From Sphingosinicella sp. (GTDB lineage: Bacteria; Pseudomonadota; Alphaproteobacteria; Sphingomonadales; Sphingomonadaceae): a stretch of 64,000 nucleotides of DNA. This document shows, one piece after another, positions 53,525 through 61,856 of the stretch (positions are counted from its first letter, which is position 1; each line of letters begins with the position of its first letter). The notes under the pieces are model-generated. The model was given only the letters and a program-made list of their open reading frames with translations. It was not told the origin of the DNA and did not search any database. The stretch lies in contig NZ_JACESP010000003.1 in the NCBI RefSeq assembly GCF_013911755.1, positions 62,001-126,000 of the forward strand, written 5' to 3'. A program made the translations under genes and the position numbers.

Positions 53525-55579
53525 GTGTTGCGATTGCTTACGACGTTTGCGGTGCTTCTCGGCACGGGGAGCGCCCTTGCGGTTCCTGAGGCGCCGCACG
53601 TGAACTATGCACCGCCCGGCAAATGGGTGCTGACCCCCCCGCGCCCCGCCGACGGCACTTTGCCGCCGGATGCGCCCATCCAGGTAGACTTCATGGATCA
53701 CCAAGTGCGGATTAGTCCTGCGGGGCAGGAGACGTACTTCGCTTACCGGATGAAACTTCTGACGCCGGAGGCGCTGCCTGCTGGGAATGTGTCCGTCGTC
53801 TGGGCGCCGTCAAGTGGAACTGCGACGGTGCATCACCTCCGCATCGTTCGTGACGGTCAGGTGACCGATCTGCTGAAGGATCAAAAATTTCGGGTCATTC
53901 AGCGCGAGGGTGGGCTTGAGCAGTCGATGCTCGATGGCTATCTGACCGCGATGCTTCAGGTGCCCGGCTTGCGCGTTGGGGATACGCTCGAGTTTGCATC
54001 GACCATCCTTCGGCGCGATCCTACGCTCGGCGACAGTGTTTTCGGCGCTGTCCAGCTTCCGGTGCAAGGGACAGCGGGAGCGTTCCGGCTTCGGATGAGC
54101 TGGCCGGAGGACCAGGCACTTTCATGGCGTGCCACACGTGACCTGCCGCAGACCTTGCCGACCAAGGCGGATGGTCAGAGCGTCATCACGTATGAACTGC
54201 GCAGCCCAACCAGCTCGATCATCAACGAGGGCGCGCCCGTGCGCTACAACATCCGGCGCGTGTTCGAATATTCGAGTTTCGGGAACTGGGAGGACGTGTC
54301 GCGACACTTTTTCCCGTTATATGAAAGCGCTGCAGCGCTTTCCGGCACGTCGGCGCTGCGCGCGGAGGCAGCGAAGATCGTCGGCAGCTCGAAAACCGCG
54401 ACCGAACGCGCCGAAGCCGCGCTGCGGCTGGTGCAGGACCACGTCCGGTACGTTTACGTCGGGCTTGATGGCGGTAACTTTCGTCCCGCGTCGGCGGACG
54501 AGACGTGGCAGCGTCGCTTCGGTGACTGCAAGGCGAAGACCGCGATGCTGCTCGCGCTGTTGCGCGAACTAAAGATTGAGGCCGAGCCGGTGTTCGTCGA
54601 TATAAACGGCGGCGATGGGTCGGACCTATGGTTGCCAAGGCCCGATGTGTTCAACCATGTCGTCGTTCGCGCGAAGATCGACGGCGAGACCTACTGGCTC
54701 GACGGTACGCGGCTTGGCGATCGCTACCTCGACACGCTCCCCCCACCGATTTTCCGCTGGGCACTTCCGGTCAGATCCGGTGGCGGAGCGCTCGAAGCCG
54801 TGGCCCCGAAAGCGTTCGCGCGCCCGCAGGCGATCACTGTCCTGGATATCGACGCGAGCAAGGGGTTTGCGAGTCCAGCAAGTGTGCGCGCCCAGCATGT
54901 GATGCGTCAGGACGAGGCGTTCACCACACGTGCGCGGCTCGCTGCGCTGTCAGCCGAAGATGCGGACCGCGCTGTCCGCAGCTACTGGCGGCAGCAGGTC
55001 CGATGGGCTGAACCGAGTGCCGTTTCGTGGCGCTATGATGAAAGGCACGCGATGCTTGTGCTTACGCTGGAGGGCGAGGGGCGCCCGGAATGGGAAGGCG
55101 ACGACACGCAGGGCCGCACCCTCGATATCCCGGGCGCGGGTTTCTATGCGCCGGAGGTGCGACGGCGTCCACGTGAGCAGGACCAGAGCGCGCCCTGGCT
55201 CACCAACTTTCCGCGCTATCAATGCTACGCGACCAGTATCCGTCTTCCGACGTCAGGCCCGAAATGGCGCTGGGCTTACTACGCCGATCCGATGAACCTT
55301 TATCTCGGCGGCACGCGCTATTGGCGGGCATCGGGATTGGCGAACAACGTGGTTCGCACGGTCATGAGCAGTCACATCGATGTTCCCGAGATCAGCGCTG
55401 CCGATGCCAAAGCGGCGACCGACGCGATTCCCACGTTCAACAACAAGGTCTCGCGCGTGTATCAGGACGCTGTTTCGCGGCAGCGCAGTGCGAAGCCGCC
55501 TTCATCGACGATGCCGTTCGAGGACGGGGCGGAATGGACCGGCGACGCACCCGCCTGCAGCGCTCCGAAGCGGAACTGA
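53525..55579 (+). CDS. DUF3857 and transglutaminase-like domain protein
   Basis: 684 residues from GTG 53525, chosen because GAGGGG lies 7 bases upstream; ATG 53510 would place that site inside the gene. A signal peptide covers about residues 1-19. A DUF3857 domain (about 50-220) precedes a transglutaminase-like core with an intact triad: Cys335 (FGDCKAKT), His378 (FNHVVV) and Asp393 (YWLDGT). This fold can cleave or cross-link peptide or amide bonds. The substrate is unknown. It likely works in the periplasm with the upstream TPR-like protein. Confidence 0.78.
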   Translation: MLRLLTTFAVLLGTGSALAVPEAPHVNYAPPGKWVLTPPRPADGTLPPDAPIQVDFMDHQVRISPAGQETYFAYRMKLLTPEALPAGNVSVVWAPSSGTATVHHLRIVRDGQVTDLLKDQKFRVIQREGGLEQSMLDGYLTAMLQVPGLRVGDTLEFASTILRRDPTLGDSVFGAVQLPVQGTAGAFRLRMSWPEDQALSWRATRDLPQTLPTKADGQSVITYELRSPTSSIINEGAPVRYNIRRVFEYSSFGNWEDVSRHFFPLYESAAALSGTSALRAEAAKIVGSSKTATERAEAALRLVQDHVRYVYVGLDGGNFRPASADETWQRRFGDCKAKTAMLLALLRELKIEAEPVFVDINGGDGSDLWLPRPDVFNHVVVRAKIDGETYWLDGTRLGDRYLDTLPPPIFRWALPVRSGGGALEAVAPKAFARPQAITVLDIDASKGFASPASVRAQHVMRQDEAFTTRARLAALSAEDADRAVRSYWRQQVRWAEPSAVSWRYDERHAMLVLTLEGEGRPEWEGDDTQGRTLDIPGAGFYAPEVRRRPREQDQSAPWLTNFPRYQCYATSIRLPTSGPKWRWAYYADPMNLYLGGTRYWRASGLANNVVRTVMSSHIDVPEISAADAKAATDAIPTFNNKVSRVYQDAVSRQRSAKPPSSTMPFEDGAEWTGDAPACSAPKRN

Positions 55580-55636
55580 CACCGAAAGCGATCGCAGGGC
55601 TTTGATGCGCCGGGCGTGGCGGGGACCTCAGGCGGC

Positions 55637-55665
55637 TTGCAATCGGACCCGCGCCCGGATATTGG
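55637..55665 (+). promoter_or_regulatory. possible ndk promoter
   Basis: TTGCAA (55637-55642), 17-bp spacer, TATTGG (55660-55665). The spacing is ideal and both boxes are partial matches to sigma-70 consensus. The leader to ATG 55714 would be about 43 bases. Confidence 0.4.
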
Positions 55666-55713
55666 GCGCGCGACTTCCTGAATTCATACACACGCCCTAT
55701 CTGGAGACCCTTC

Positions 55714-56136
55714 ATGGCGCTGCAGCGTACCTTTTCGATCATCAAGCCCGACGCGACGCGTCGCAACCTCACGGGCGCCGTCACCAAGATGCTTGAGGAA
55801 GCCGGCCTCCGCGTCGTCGCTTCGAAGCGCATCCACATGACCAAGGAGCAGGCCGAGGGCTTCTACGGCGTGCACCGCGAGCGTCCGTTCTTCGGCGACC
55901 TTGTTGCGTTCATGACCTCGGGCCCTGTCGTCGTGCAGGTTCTCGAAGGCGAAGACGCTGTCGCGAAGAACCGCGAAGTGATGGGCGCCACGAACCCGGC
56001 GAATGCCGAGGACGGCACCATCCGCAAGGCGCTCGCGGAATCGATCGAGGCGAACACGGTGCACGGCTCCGACAGCCTTGAAAACGCGAAGATTGAGATC
56101 GACTTCTTCTTCAAGCCCGAAGAGATCGTCGGCTGA
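55714..56136 (+). CDS. ndk: nucleoside diphosphate kinase
   Basis: 140 residues, the normal length. The phosphohistidine is His117 in NTVHGSDS, and the start [15 protein letters not shown] is typical. The enzyme balances NTP and dNTP pools by ping-pong phosphate transfer. CTGGAGA is the ribosome-binding site. It converges with a hypothetical gene 3 bases away. Confidence 0.97.
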   Translation: MALQRTFSIIKPDATRRNLTGAVTKMLEEAGLRVVASKRIHMTKEQAEGFYGVHRERPFFGDLVAFMTSGPVVVQVLEGEDAVAKNREVMGATNPANAEDGTIRKALAESIEANTVHGSDSLENAKIEIDFFFKPEEIVG

Positions 56137-56139
56137 GGC

Positions 56140-56745
56140 CTACGGTTTCCAAAGCTGATCCAGGCGGGCGGCGGCATTGTCGCCCGCCACGCGTTCGCGG
56201 CGTACTAGCCCGCGAAGCTTGACCGTGCGGCCCAGAATGACGCGCGGCTCGATGTGATACACGATGTCGTAGATCGCGGTTTCGGTGCGCGGGCCATCTG
56301 CCGCTTCGCACCGGCTGGCGATCACGACCGGCAGACGCCCGTCGTGCGCGTCCTTGTCCACCGCTTTCAAGAGCGCGCTTTCGAACCAGTCCGCTTCGAT
56401 GCGGTGTTCGAGCACGGTGCTTTCCGGCCCCACGCCAAGGGCTGTGGGAAAGCGGATGTCCGTACTTTGCAGCGCGCAGTCCGCCGCCTTGAAGGCAAGG
56501 CCGGCACCGCCTGCATCGGTCGCAATCAGCCCGATTGATTTCGGCTGCGCCGTAGCCTTTTCGGCGCGCCGTTCCGCTTCGGCCGATTTGCGCTCGTCGT
56601 AGTTGTTCCAGAGCGTCAGCGCCGAAATCACGACGGCAACCACCGCCACCGTTTCACCGAGCGATAGCCAGCGGCGACGGATACGGGCGGTTTCGGCGGC
56701 TTTCTCGGCGTGCGTTTCCGGGATTTCCGGTACGTCAGAAGACAT
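56140..56745 (-). CDS. single-pass membrane protein of unknown function
   Basis: 201 residues not assigned to a known family. One hydrophobic helix (TVAVVAVVISALTLW, about residues 32-46) follows a charged cytoplasmic N-terminus rich in Glu and Arg. A short charged coiled stretch (ERKSAEAERRAEKA) comes next, then a soluble domain with a few conserved-looking aromatic and Asp residues and two cysteines. ATG 56745 overlaps the stop of yjbR-like gene by 11 bases, so it is read from the purM-purN transcript. Function cannot be proposed. Confidence 0.65.
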   Translation of the reverse strand: MSSDVPEIPETHAEKAAETARIRRRWLSLGETVAVVAVVISALTLWNNYDERKSAEAERRAEKATAQPKSIGLIATDAGGAGLAFKAADCALQSTDIRFPTALGVGPESTVLEHRIEADWFESALLKAVDKDAHDGRLPVVIASRCEAADGPRTETAIYDIVYHIEPRVILGRTVKLRGLVRRERVAGDNAAARLDQLWKP

Positions 56746-57106
56746 CGGCGAGTTTCCTCGGTGCGGACAGGCGCCAGCTTTTCACCAGCCAGTCGTTCAC
56801 GTGATCCCAGTCCGGCTCTTGCCTGTCGAGCCTGATGCCGATCCAGCCATAGGGGCCGAGATAGGGCGGGCGGTAATAGAGGTCGGGGTCGGCCTCGATC
56901 AGCATCGCCTGTTCCTCCAGACCGCTCGTCTTCACCAGTAGCGCGGTGATGCCGCAGCCATGGTGATCGTCGCTGAAATAGGCGAAGAACTTACCCTTTT
57001 CGACGTAGAAGCCGGGCGCGCCGTGCGAGAGCTTTTCGGCGGCGGCGGGCAAAGCGAGCGCCCGCGCGCGGACGTTTTCAAGCAGGGCTTCGGGATTGGA
57101 GGACAT
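56735..57106 (-). CDS. MmcQ/YjbR family protein
   Basis: 123 residues from ATG 57106. The segments SHGAPGFYVEKGKFFAYF and YLGPYGWIGIRLD are typical of the MmcQ/YjbR family, small proteins with a CyaY-like fold of uncertain role, possibly DNA binding. Its start lies 29 bases inside the 3' end of purN and its stop overlaps the next gene, so translation is coupled. Confidence 0.75.
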   Translation of the reverse strand: MSSNPEALLENVRARALALPAAAEKLSHGAPGFYVEKGKFFAYFSDDHHGCGITALLVKTSGLEEQAMLIEADPDLYYRPPYLGPYGWIGIRLDRQEPDWDHVNDWLVKSWRLSAPRKLADVF

Positions 57107-57674
57107 CGGCGGCACACTTCGCAAGCGCTGCGGGATACAGGCGATGTTCCTCTTTCAGCACGCGCTCTGCAAGTGTTTCCGGCGTGTCGCCGGGCAGGAT
57201 CGGCACGCGCGCCTGTGCCACCACGGGCCCGTCGTCCAGTTCCGGCGTCACGACGTGCACTGAGCAGCCGGCCTCGGCGTCCCCCGCCTCGATCGCCCGC
57301 GCGTGGGTGTCGAGCCCCTTGTACTTCGGCAGCAGCGAGGGGTGGATGTTGAGGATGCGGCCCTTCCAGCTATCGACGAATTCGGGCGAAAGCAGGCGCA
57401 TATAGCCCGCAAGCGCGATCATCTCGACGTTCGCCCCGCGCAACGCCGCATCGATCAGCATGTCGAACTCGGCGCGTTTCATGCCGCGATGATCGTGCGC
57501 CCAAACGGGCACGCCGCGCTCATCGGCGATGGCGAGGCCGGTCGCTTCGGGGTTGTTGGAGGCGACGAGGACGACCTCGTAAGGACAGTCTTTCGCCTCT
57601 GCGGCGGCAAGGATAGAGGCCATGTTGCTGCCGCGGCCGGAGATCATCACCCCGACGCGCAGCTTAGGCAACAT
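57078..57674 (-). CDS. purN: phosphoribosylglycinamide formyltransferase
   Basis: 198 residues from ATG 57674. SGRGSNM (phosphate loop), [13 protein letters not shown] (catalytic Asn-His) and the VTPELDDGP (catalytic Asp) motifs are intact. The enzyme formylates glycinamide ribonucleotide with 10-formyltetrahydrofolate in purine synthesis. The start overlaps the purM stop by 11 bases. Long upstream frame extension shadows purM and is rejected. Confidence 0.96.
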   Translation of the reverse strand: MLPKLRVGVMISGRGSNMASILAAAEAKDCPYEVVLVASNNPEATGLAIADERGVPVWAHDHRGMKRAEFDMLIDAALRGANVEMIALAGYMRLLSPEFVDSWKGRILNIHPSLLPKYKGLDTHARAIEAGDAEAGCSVHVVTPELDDGPVVAQARVPILPGDTPETLAERVLKEEHRLYPAALAKCAADVLQSRSPA

Positions 57675-58758
57675 GTATTGCTTCCCACGCCTCGCGGCTG
57701 CCCCAAGTTTCCGCGTCGCCGACGACCGTGCAGCCGGTGTCGCCCACATCGATCGCACCGATGACGTATGCGGTCTCCCCAGCGGCGGCGAGCGCCCCGA
57801 GCGTGGCTTCAACATCGTGCGACGCGACCACCGCGACCATGCCGATGCCGCAGTTGAAGGTGCGCGCCATTTCGCCGGCGGCGACATTGCCTTCATGCTG
57901 GAGCCAGGCAAACGCTGCCGGAAGCATCCACGCACCCGTATCAATGCGGGCGTGCGTGCCCTTGGGCAGTACGCGCGGAACGTTTTCAAGAAGCCCGCCG
58001 CCGGTGATGTGCGCGAGCGCCTTGATACGGCCGGCGCGAATTTCGGGAAGCAGCGGCTTCACGTAGATACGCGTCGGCGCCAGCAGCGCCTGCCCGAGTG
58101 TCTGCGATGCGTCGAACGGGGCAGGGGCGTCCAGCGCGTGGCCCTTGTCGGCAACGATGCGCCGGACCAGCGAATAGCCGTTCGAGTGGAAACCAGAGGA
58201 AGCGATGCCGAGCAGCACGTCGCCGTGCGCGACACGCTCGCCAGTCAGCTGCTGGCCGCGTTCGACAGCGCCGACCGAAAAGCCCGCGAGATCATAGTCG
58301 CCTGCGCCGTACATGCCGGGCATTTCGGCAGTCTCACCGCCGATGAGCGCGCAGCCGGCAATGCGGCAGCCTTCGGCGATCCCGGCGACGACGGCGGAAG
58401 CGACGCCTTGCTCGAGTTTCCCGGTCGCGAAATAATCAAGAAAGAACAAGGGCTCGGCGCCCTGCACGACGAGGTCATTCACGCACATCGCCACCAGGTC
58501 GATGCCGACCGTGTCGTGCTTGCCCGTGTCGATGGCGAGTTTCAGCTTGGTGCCCACACCGTCGGTCGCCGCAACCAGCAGCGGATCCGTGAACCCGGCG
58601 GCCTTCGGATCGAAGAACGCGCCAAAGCCGCCGATCTCGGCATCCGCGCCGGGGCGCGCCGTCGCCTTCACCAGCGAGGAGATCGCCTTCACGAAGGTGT
58701 TTCCGGCGGCGATGGAGACGCCTGCGTCGGCGTAGCTGTACGATTTGCCCGTGGTCAT
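57664..58758 (-). CDS. purM: phosphoribosylformylglycinamidine cyclo-ligase
   Basis: 364 residues from ATG 58758. [11 protein letters not shown] and [11 protein letters not shown] are hallmark PurM segments for ATP and substrate binding. The enzyme closes the imidazole ring to give aminoimidazole ribonucleotide. It is the first gene of a four-gene minus-strand operon (purM, purN, yjbR-like, membrane protein) with overlaps of 11, 29 and 11 bases. It is divergent from the DUF2066 gene; the 70-base gap has no clear PurR-type site. Confidence 0.96.
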   Translation of the reverse strand: MTTGKSYSYADAGVSIAAGNTFVKAISSLVKATARPGADAEIGGFGAFFDPKAAGFTDPLLVAATDGVGTKLKLAIDTGKHDTVGIDLVAMCVNDLVVQGAEPLFFLDYFATGKLEQGVASAVVAGIAEGCRIAGCALIGGETAEMPGMYGAGDYDLAGFSVGAVERGQQLTGERVAHGDVLLGIASSGFHSNGYSLVRRIVADKGHALDAPAPFDASQTLGQALLAPTRIYVKPLLPEIRAGRIKALAHITGGGLLENVPRVLPKGTHARIDTGAWMLPAAFAWLQHEGNVAAGEMARTFNCGIGMVAVVASHDVEATLGALAAAGETAYVIGAIDVGDTGCTVVGDAETWGSREAWEAIHVA

Positions 58759-58828
58759 CGCGCGGCCATAGCGCCGAAGAGAGAAATATTCGACTCCCAA
58801 TTCGCGCCGCGTTTGGCATAGAGGCGCC

Positions 58829-60130
58829 GTGACCTTCAAACGCAAGCTCAACGGATGGATGGCGGCCGCGCTTGCGGCGCTTGCGGCGGCCGTCGCGGTG
58901 CCGCTGCTGGCGCAGGATGCCGATCGTCCGGAACCGCCCGCTGAGGCGACCGCCGCAGGAGGGAGTGCGTTCCTCGTTAGCGACATCGATGTCGACGTGG
59001 TTGCCGGCTCGGCGGAAGCGGCGCGTGTCGCCGCGTTCCGCGAGGCCGCGCGGCAAGCGTGGCCGCAGCTATATGCGCGGATGACGGGCGTCGCCGCCTC
59101 GGGTGCGCCGAAGCTCCCCGACAGCGCGATCGAGGGCATGGTGAGCGGCATTGAGGTGCAGGCCGAGCACTTTTCGGACAAGCGCTATGTCGGCAAGCTT
59201 GGCGTCGTGTTCGATCGCGTTCGCGCCGGGGAGCGGCTGCCTGCGAATGCACGCGTCCTGCAATCCGCGCCTATGCTGCTGCTGCCGGTACTTGCGGACG
59301 GCGGTGTGACCTCGGTTTACGAGGGGCGCTCTCCGTGGTTGCAGGCGTGGTCGCGCTTCGGCACGGATTCGAGCCCGATTTCCTATGTGCGCGCGGGTGG
59401 CAGCGCATCCGATGCGCTGTTGCTTACAGGCTGGCAGGCGCGGCGCGACAACCGCGGCCTCTGGCGCTCGATCCTGTCGCGCTATGGCGCGGAGAACGTG
59501 CTCGTGGCGGAAGCCTGGCTCGACCGCACCTATCCGGGCGGGCCGATAGTCGGCACCTTCCTTGCCCGGCATGGGCCGGATTCGTCGGTGCTCACGCGGT
59601 TCCGCCTACGTGCAGGGGCGGCGGGCGAGCTTGATGCGATGCTCGACACGGCGGTGCGGCGGATCGATTCCGCTTATGCGCGCGCGCTCCAGTCCGGCGT
59701 GCTGCGTGCCGACCCGACATTGACGCTGGCTTTGGAGCCGGTGTCGGTGTCTCCGCTGCTCGATCAGGCGGAATCGCTGGGATCGATGGGGACGACAGTG
59801 AGCGTCGCGACGCCCGATGCGGCCAGCTGGAACGCGATCGAGGCTGCGCTCGGCGTTGTGCCGGAGGTGGACAGCGTCACGCTGCTCGGGCTTTCGATCG
59901 GCGGCATGTCGCAGGTGCGCATCAACCATACCGTCGATTACCCGATGCTCCGCTACGCGCTTGATCAGCGCGGCTGGCGCCTCGATGGCAGCCGGCTTCG
60001 CCGCCGCGCGGAGGGCGAGGCGCCGCTGCCGCGCCCGGTGGTCACGCTGCCCTCGCTGCCGATCGCTGACGACGCTGTCACCGAAAGCGGCGGACCGCGC
60101 GATCTGATACCCTCCGAGAACGAACGGTGA
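58829..60130 (+). CDS. DUF2066 secreted protein
   Basis: 433 residues from GTG 58829. A signal peptide ends near LLAQDA (residue ~29). The N-terminal half ([28 protein letters not shown] in short pieces) fits DUF2066, an uncharacterised family of periplasmic proteins. The C-terminus is Pro-rich and probably disordered. It ends in GTGA, shared with the next gene. The gene block DUF2066-perM-hdaA-ppk1 next to purM-purN is common in related bacteria, but the role of this member is unknown. Confidence 0.78.
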   Translation: MTFKRKLNGWMAAALAALAAAVAVPLLAQDADRPEPPAEATAAGGSAFLVSDIDVDVVAGSAEAARVAAFREAARQAWPQLYARMTGVAASGAPKLPDSAIEGMVSGIEVQAEHFSDKRYVGKLGVVFDRVRAGERLPANARVLQSAPMLLLPVLADGGVTSVYEGRSPWLQAWSRFGTDSSPISYVRAGGSASDALLLTGWQARRDNRGLWRSILSRYGAENVLVAEAWLDRTYPGGPIVGTFLARHGPDSSVLTRFRLRAGAAGELDAMLDTAVRRIDSAYARALQSGVLRADPTLTLALEPVSVSPLLDQAESLGSMGTTVSVATPDAASWNAIEAALGVVPEVDSVTLLGLSIGGMSQVRINHTVDYPMLRYALDQRGWRLDGSRLRRRAEGEAPLPRPVVTLPSLPIADDAVTESGGPRDLIPSENER

Positions 60131-61221
60131 GCGAGGGGGCCGTCCTCGGCGGCCGGCGCCGCATCCATATCCGCTGGATTCTCGTGGCCGCGATCCTCCT
60201 GTGGTTCGCCTATGCGACGCGCGGCGTGCTCGGGCCGTTTGTCGCCGGGCTGGTCATCGCCTATCTCCTCGATCCGGTGGCGGATAGGCTGGAACGGCGC
60301 GGCGTGCCGCGCTGGGGAGCGGCCATGCTGATCCTCATTGGTTTCTTTGGCGTGTTTGCGCTGCTGATCCTTGCCATGGCGCCGCTGGTTGTCGCTCAGT
60401 TCGAGCAACTTGTGAATAATCTGCCGCAGCTTGTTCAATCTATGAAACCTTTAGTCGAGCGGGCTTCCGACGCCGCGGGCGATGTGGTCGCGCTGGAAAC
60501 GCTCAGCAACGATTTGATGCACCGCGCGGCGGCATGGTTCAGCACGCTTGCAAGCAGCATTCTCAGCGGCGGTCTTGCGGTCTTCAACCTGCTGGCCCTG
60601 TTCGTGATGATGCCTGTGGTCGCCTTTTACGCACTTCGCGACTACGACGTGCTGACGACGCGGATCGATGCGTGGTGGCCGCCGCGCTATGCCCCCACCA
60701 TCCGCCGTCTGCTCGGCGAATCGGACGCCGCGCTGGCAGGCTTCGTACGCGGTCAGTCGCTGGTTTGCCTGTCGCTCGCGATTTTCTATTCGGTCGGTTG
60801 GAGCCTCATCGGACTCAACTATGCGCTGGTGCTCGGAATGCTTGCGGGCGTGCTCGGCTTCGTTCCCTATCTCGGCGTCGTCGTCTCGGTGGGGCTCGGT
60901 CTCCTCGTCGGGCTGGGCCAGTGGGGCCCGGATGTGCTGCATCTGGGGTTGATCGTTGGCATCTTTTTCTTCGGGCAAATCCTCGAAAGCATGGTGCTGA
61001 CGCCGAACCTCATAGGCAACCGCATCGGGCTGCATCCGCTGTGGGTGTTGTTCGCTGTGTTCGCGGGCGGCGAGCTGCTCGGCATCCTCGGTGTGTTTCT
61101 GGCCGTCCCGGTCGCTGCCGTGCTCGGCGTCGTCATGCGCTGGCTCCTCGGCGAATATCTGAAGAGTCCCCTCTTTCTCGATGACGAGCCGCCGCCAGAG
61201 GACGTGACCGTCTCCGCATGA
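60127..61221 (+). CDS. AI-2E/PerM family membrane transporter
   Basis: 364 residues from GTG 60127. About eight membrane helices are arranged as in PerM/YhhT proteins, with a central loop (RASDAAGDVVALE) and the conserved PNLIGNRIGLHPLWVLFAV region near residue 298. Some family members export AI-2, others are sodium/proton antiporters; the quorum-sensing label should not be taken literally here. It overlaps the previous stop by GTGA and the hdaA start by ATGA. Confidence 0.85.
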   Translation: MSEGAVLGGRRRIHIRWILVAAILLWFAYATRGVLGPFVAGLVIAYLLDPVADRLERRGVPRWGAAMLILIGFFGVFALLILAMAPLVVAQFEQLVNNLPQLVQSMKPLVERASDAAGDVVALETLSNDLMHRAAAWFSTLASSILSGGLAVFNLLALFVMMPVVAFYALRDYDVLTTRIDAWWPPRYAPTIRRLLGESDAALAGFVRGQSLVCLSLAIFYSVGWSLIGLNYALVLGMLAGVLGFVPYLGVVVSVGLGLLVGLGQWGPDVLHLGLIVGIFFFGQILESMVLTPNLIGNRIGLHPLWVLFAVFAGGELLGILGVFLAVPVAAVLGVVMRWLLGEYLKSPLFLDDEPPPEDVTVSA

Positions 61222-61856
61222 GCCAGTTCGCGCTGCCGCTCGAGTACCGGTCGGCCGACGGGGAAGCGGATTTCTACATTTCGGAGGCGAACGCCGCAGC
61301 GGTGGCGATGCTCGACCGCTGGCCGGATTGGCCGTCGCACACGCTCATCGTCGTCGGCCCGGAAGGCTCGGGCAAGAGCCACCTGCTGCGGCTCTTCGCG
61401 AGGCGGCATCCGGGCGCGGTGCGTGTTTTCGACGATGCCGACGTGTCCGGTCATGATGAAACCGCCATGTTTCATGCATGGAACGCGGCGCAGGCGGGTG
61501 GCCCGGCGCTGCTCGTCGCGGCGAGGACGCCGTCCGGTGAATGGAATGTGCGGCTGCCTGATCTCGCTTCTCGCCTCGGCGCGGCGGGGATCGTCTATAT
61601 CGATGCTCCCGACGACGCGCTGCTTGCAGAAATCATTGCAAAATCTTTTCGCGAACGTGGCCTACGCGTTTCACCAATTGTCATAGAGTATATGGTACAA
61701 CGGATCGAACGCAGCTTTGCCGCCGCCGCATCCGCTGTCGCCGCGCTCGACGCCGCCGCTCTTGCGGGGCAGCGCGCCGTGACCGTGCCGCTGGTGCGCG
61801 AGGCGCTGCGATTTGGTGACACGGCGGACGGACAAGAGCGTGGCGAGACGGAATAG
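61218..61856 (+). CDS. DnaA regulatory inactivator HdaA
   Basis: 212 residues. The N-terminal QFALPL (residues 3-8) is a sliding-clamp-binding motif, and GPEGSGKS (47-54) is the Walker A of a AAA+ domain shortened relative to DnaA, lacking the DNA-binding domain. Hda proteins promote ATP hydrolysis by DnaA when bound to the clamp, preventing re-initiation. ATG overlaps the perM stop (ATGA). The ppk1 start lies 17 bases inside its 3' end. Confidence 0.87.
   Translation: MSQFALPLEYRSADGEADFYISEANAAAVAMLDRWPDWPSHTLIVVGPEGSGKSHLLRLFARRHPGAVRVFDDADVSGHDETAMFHAWNAAQAGGPALLVAARTPSGEWNVRLPDLASRLGAAGIVYIDAPDDALLAEIIAKSFRERGLRVSPIVIEYMVQRIERSFAAAASAVAALDAAALAGQRAVTVPLVREALRFGDTADGQERGETE

Noticed and set aside
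60127-61221. Quorum-sensing role for the AI-2E family gene
   Set aside because: The family name covers transporters with other substrates, and no lsr or luxS gene is present.
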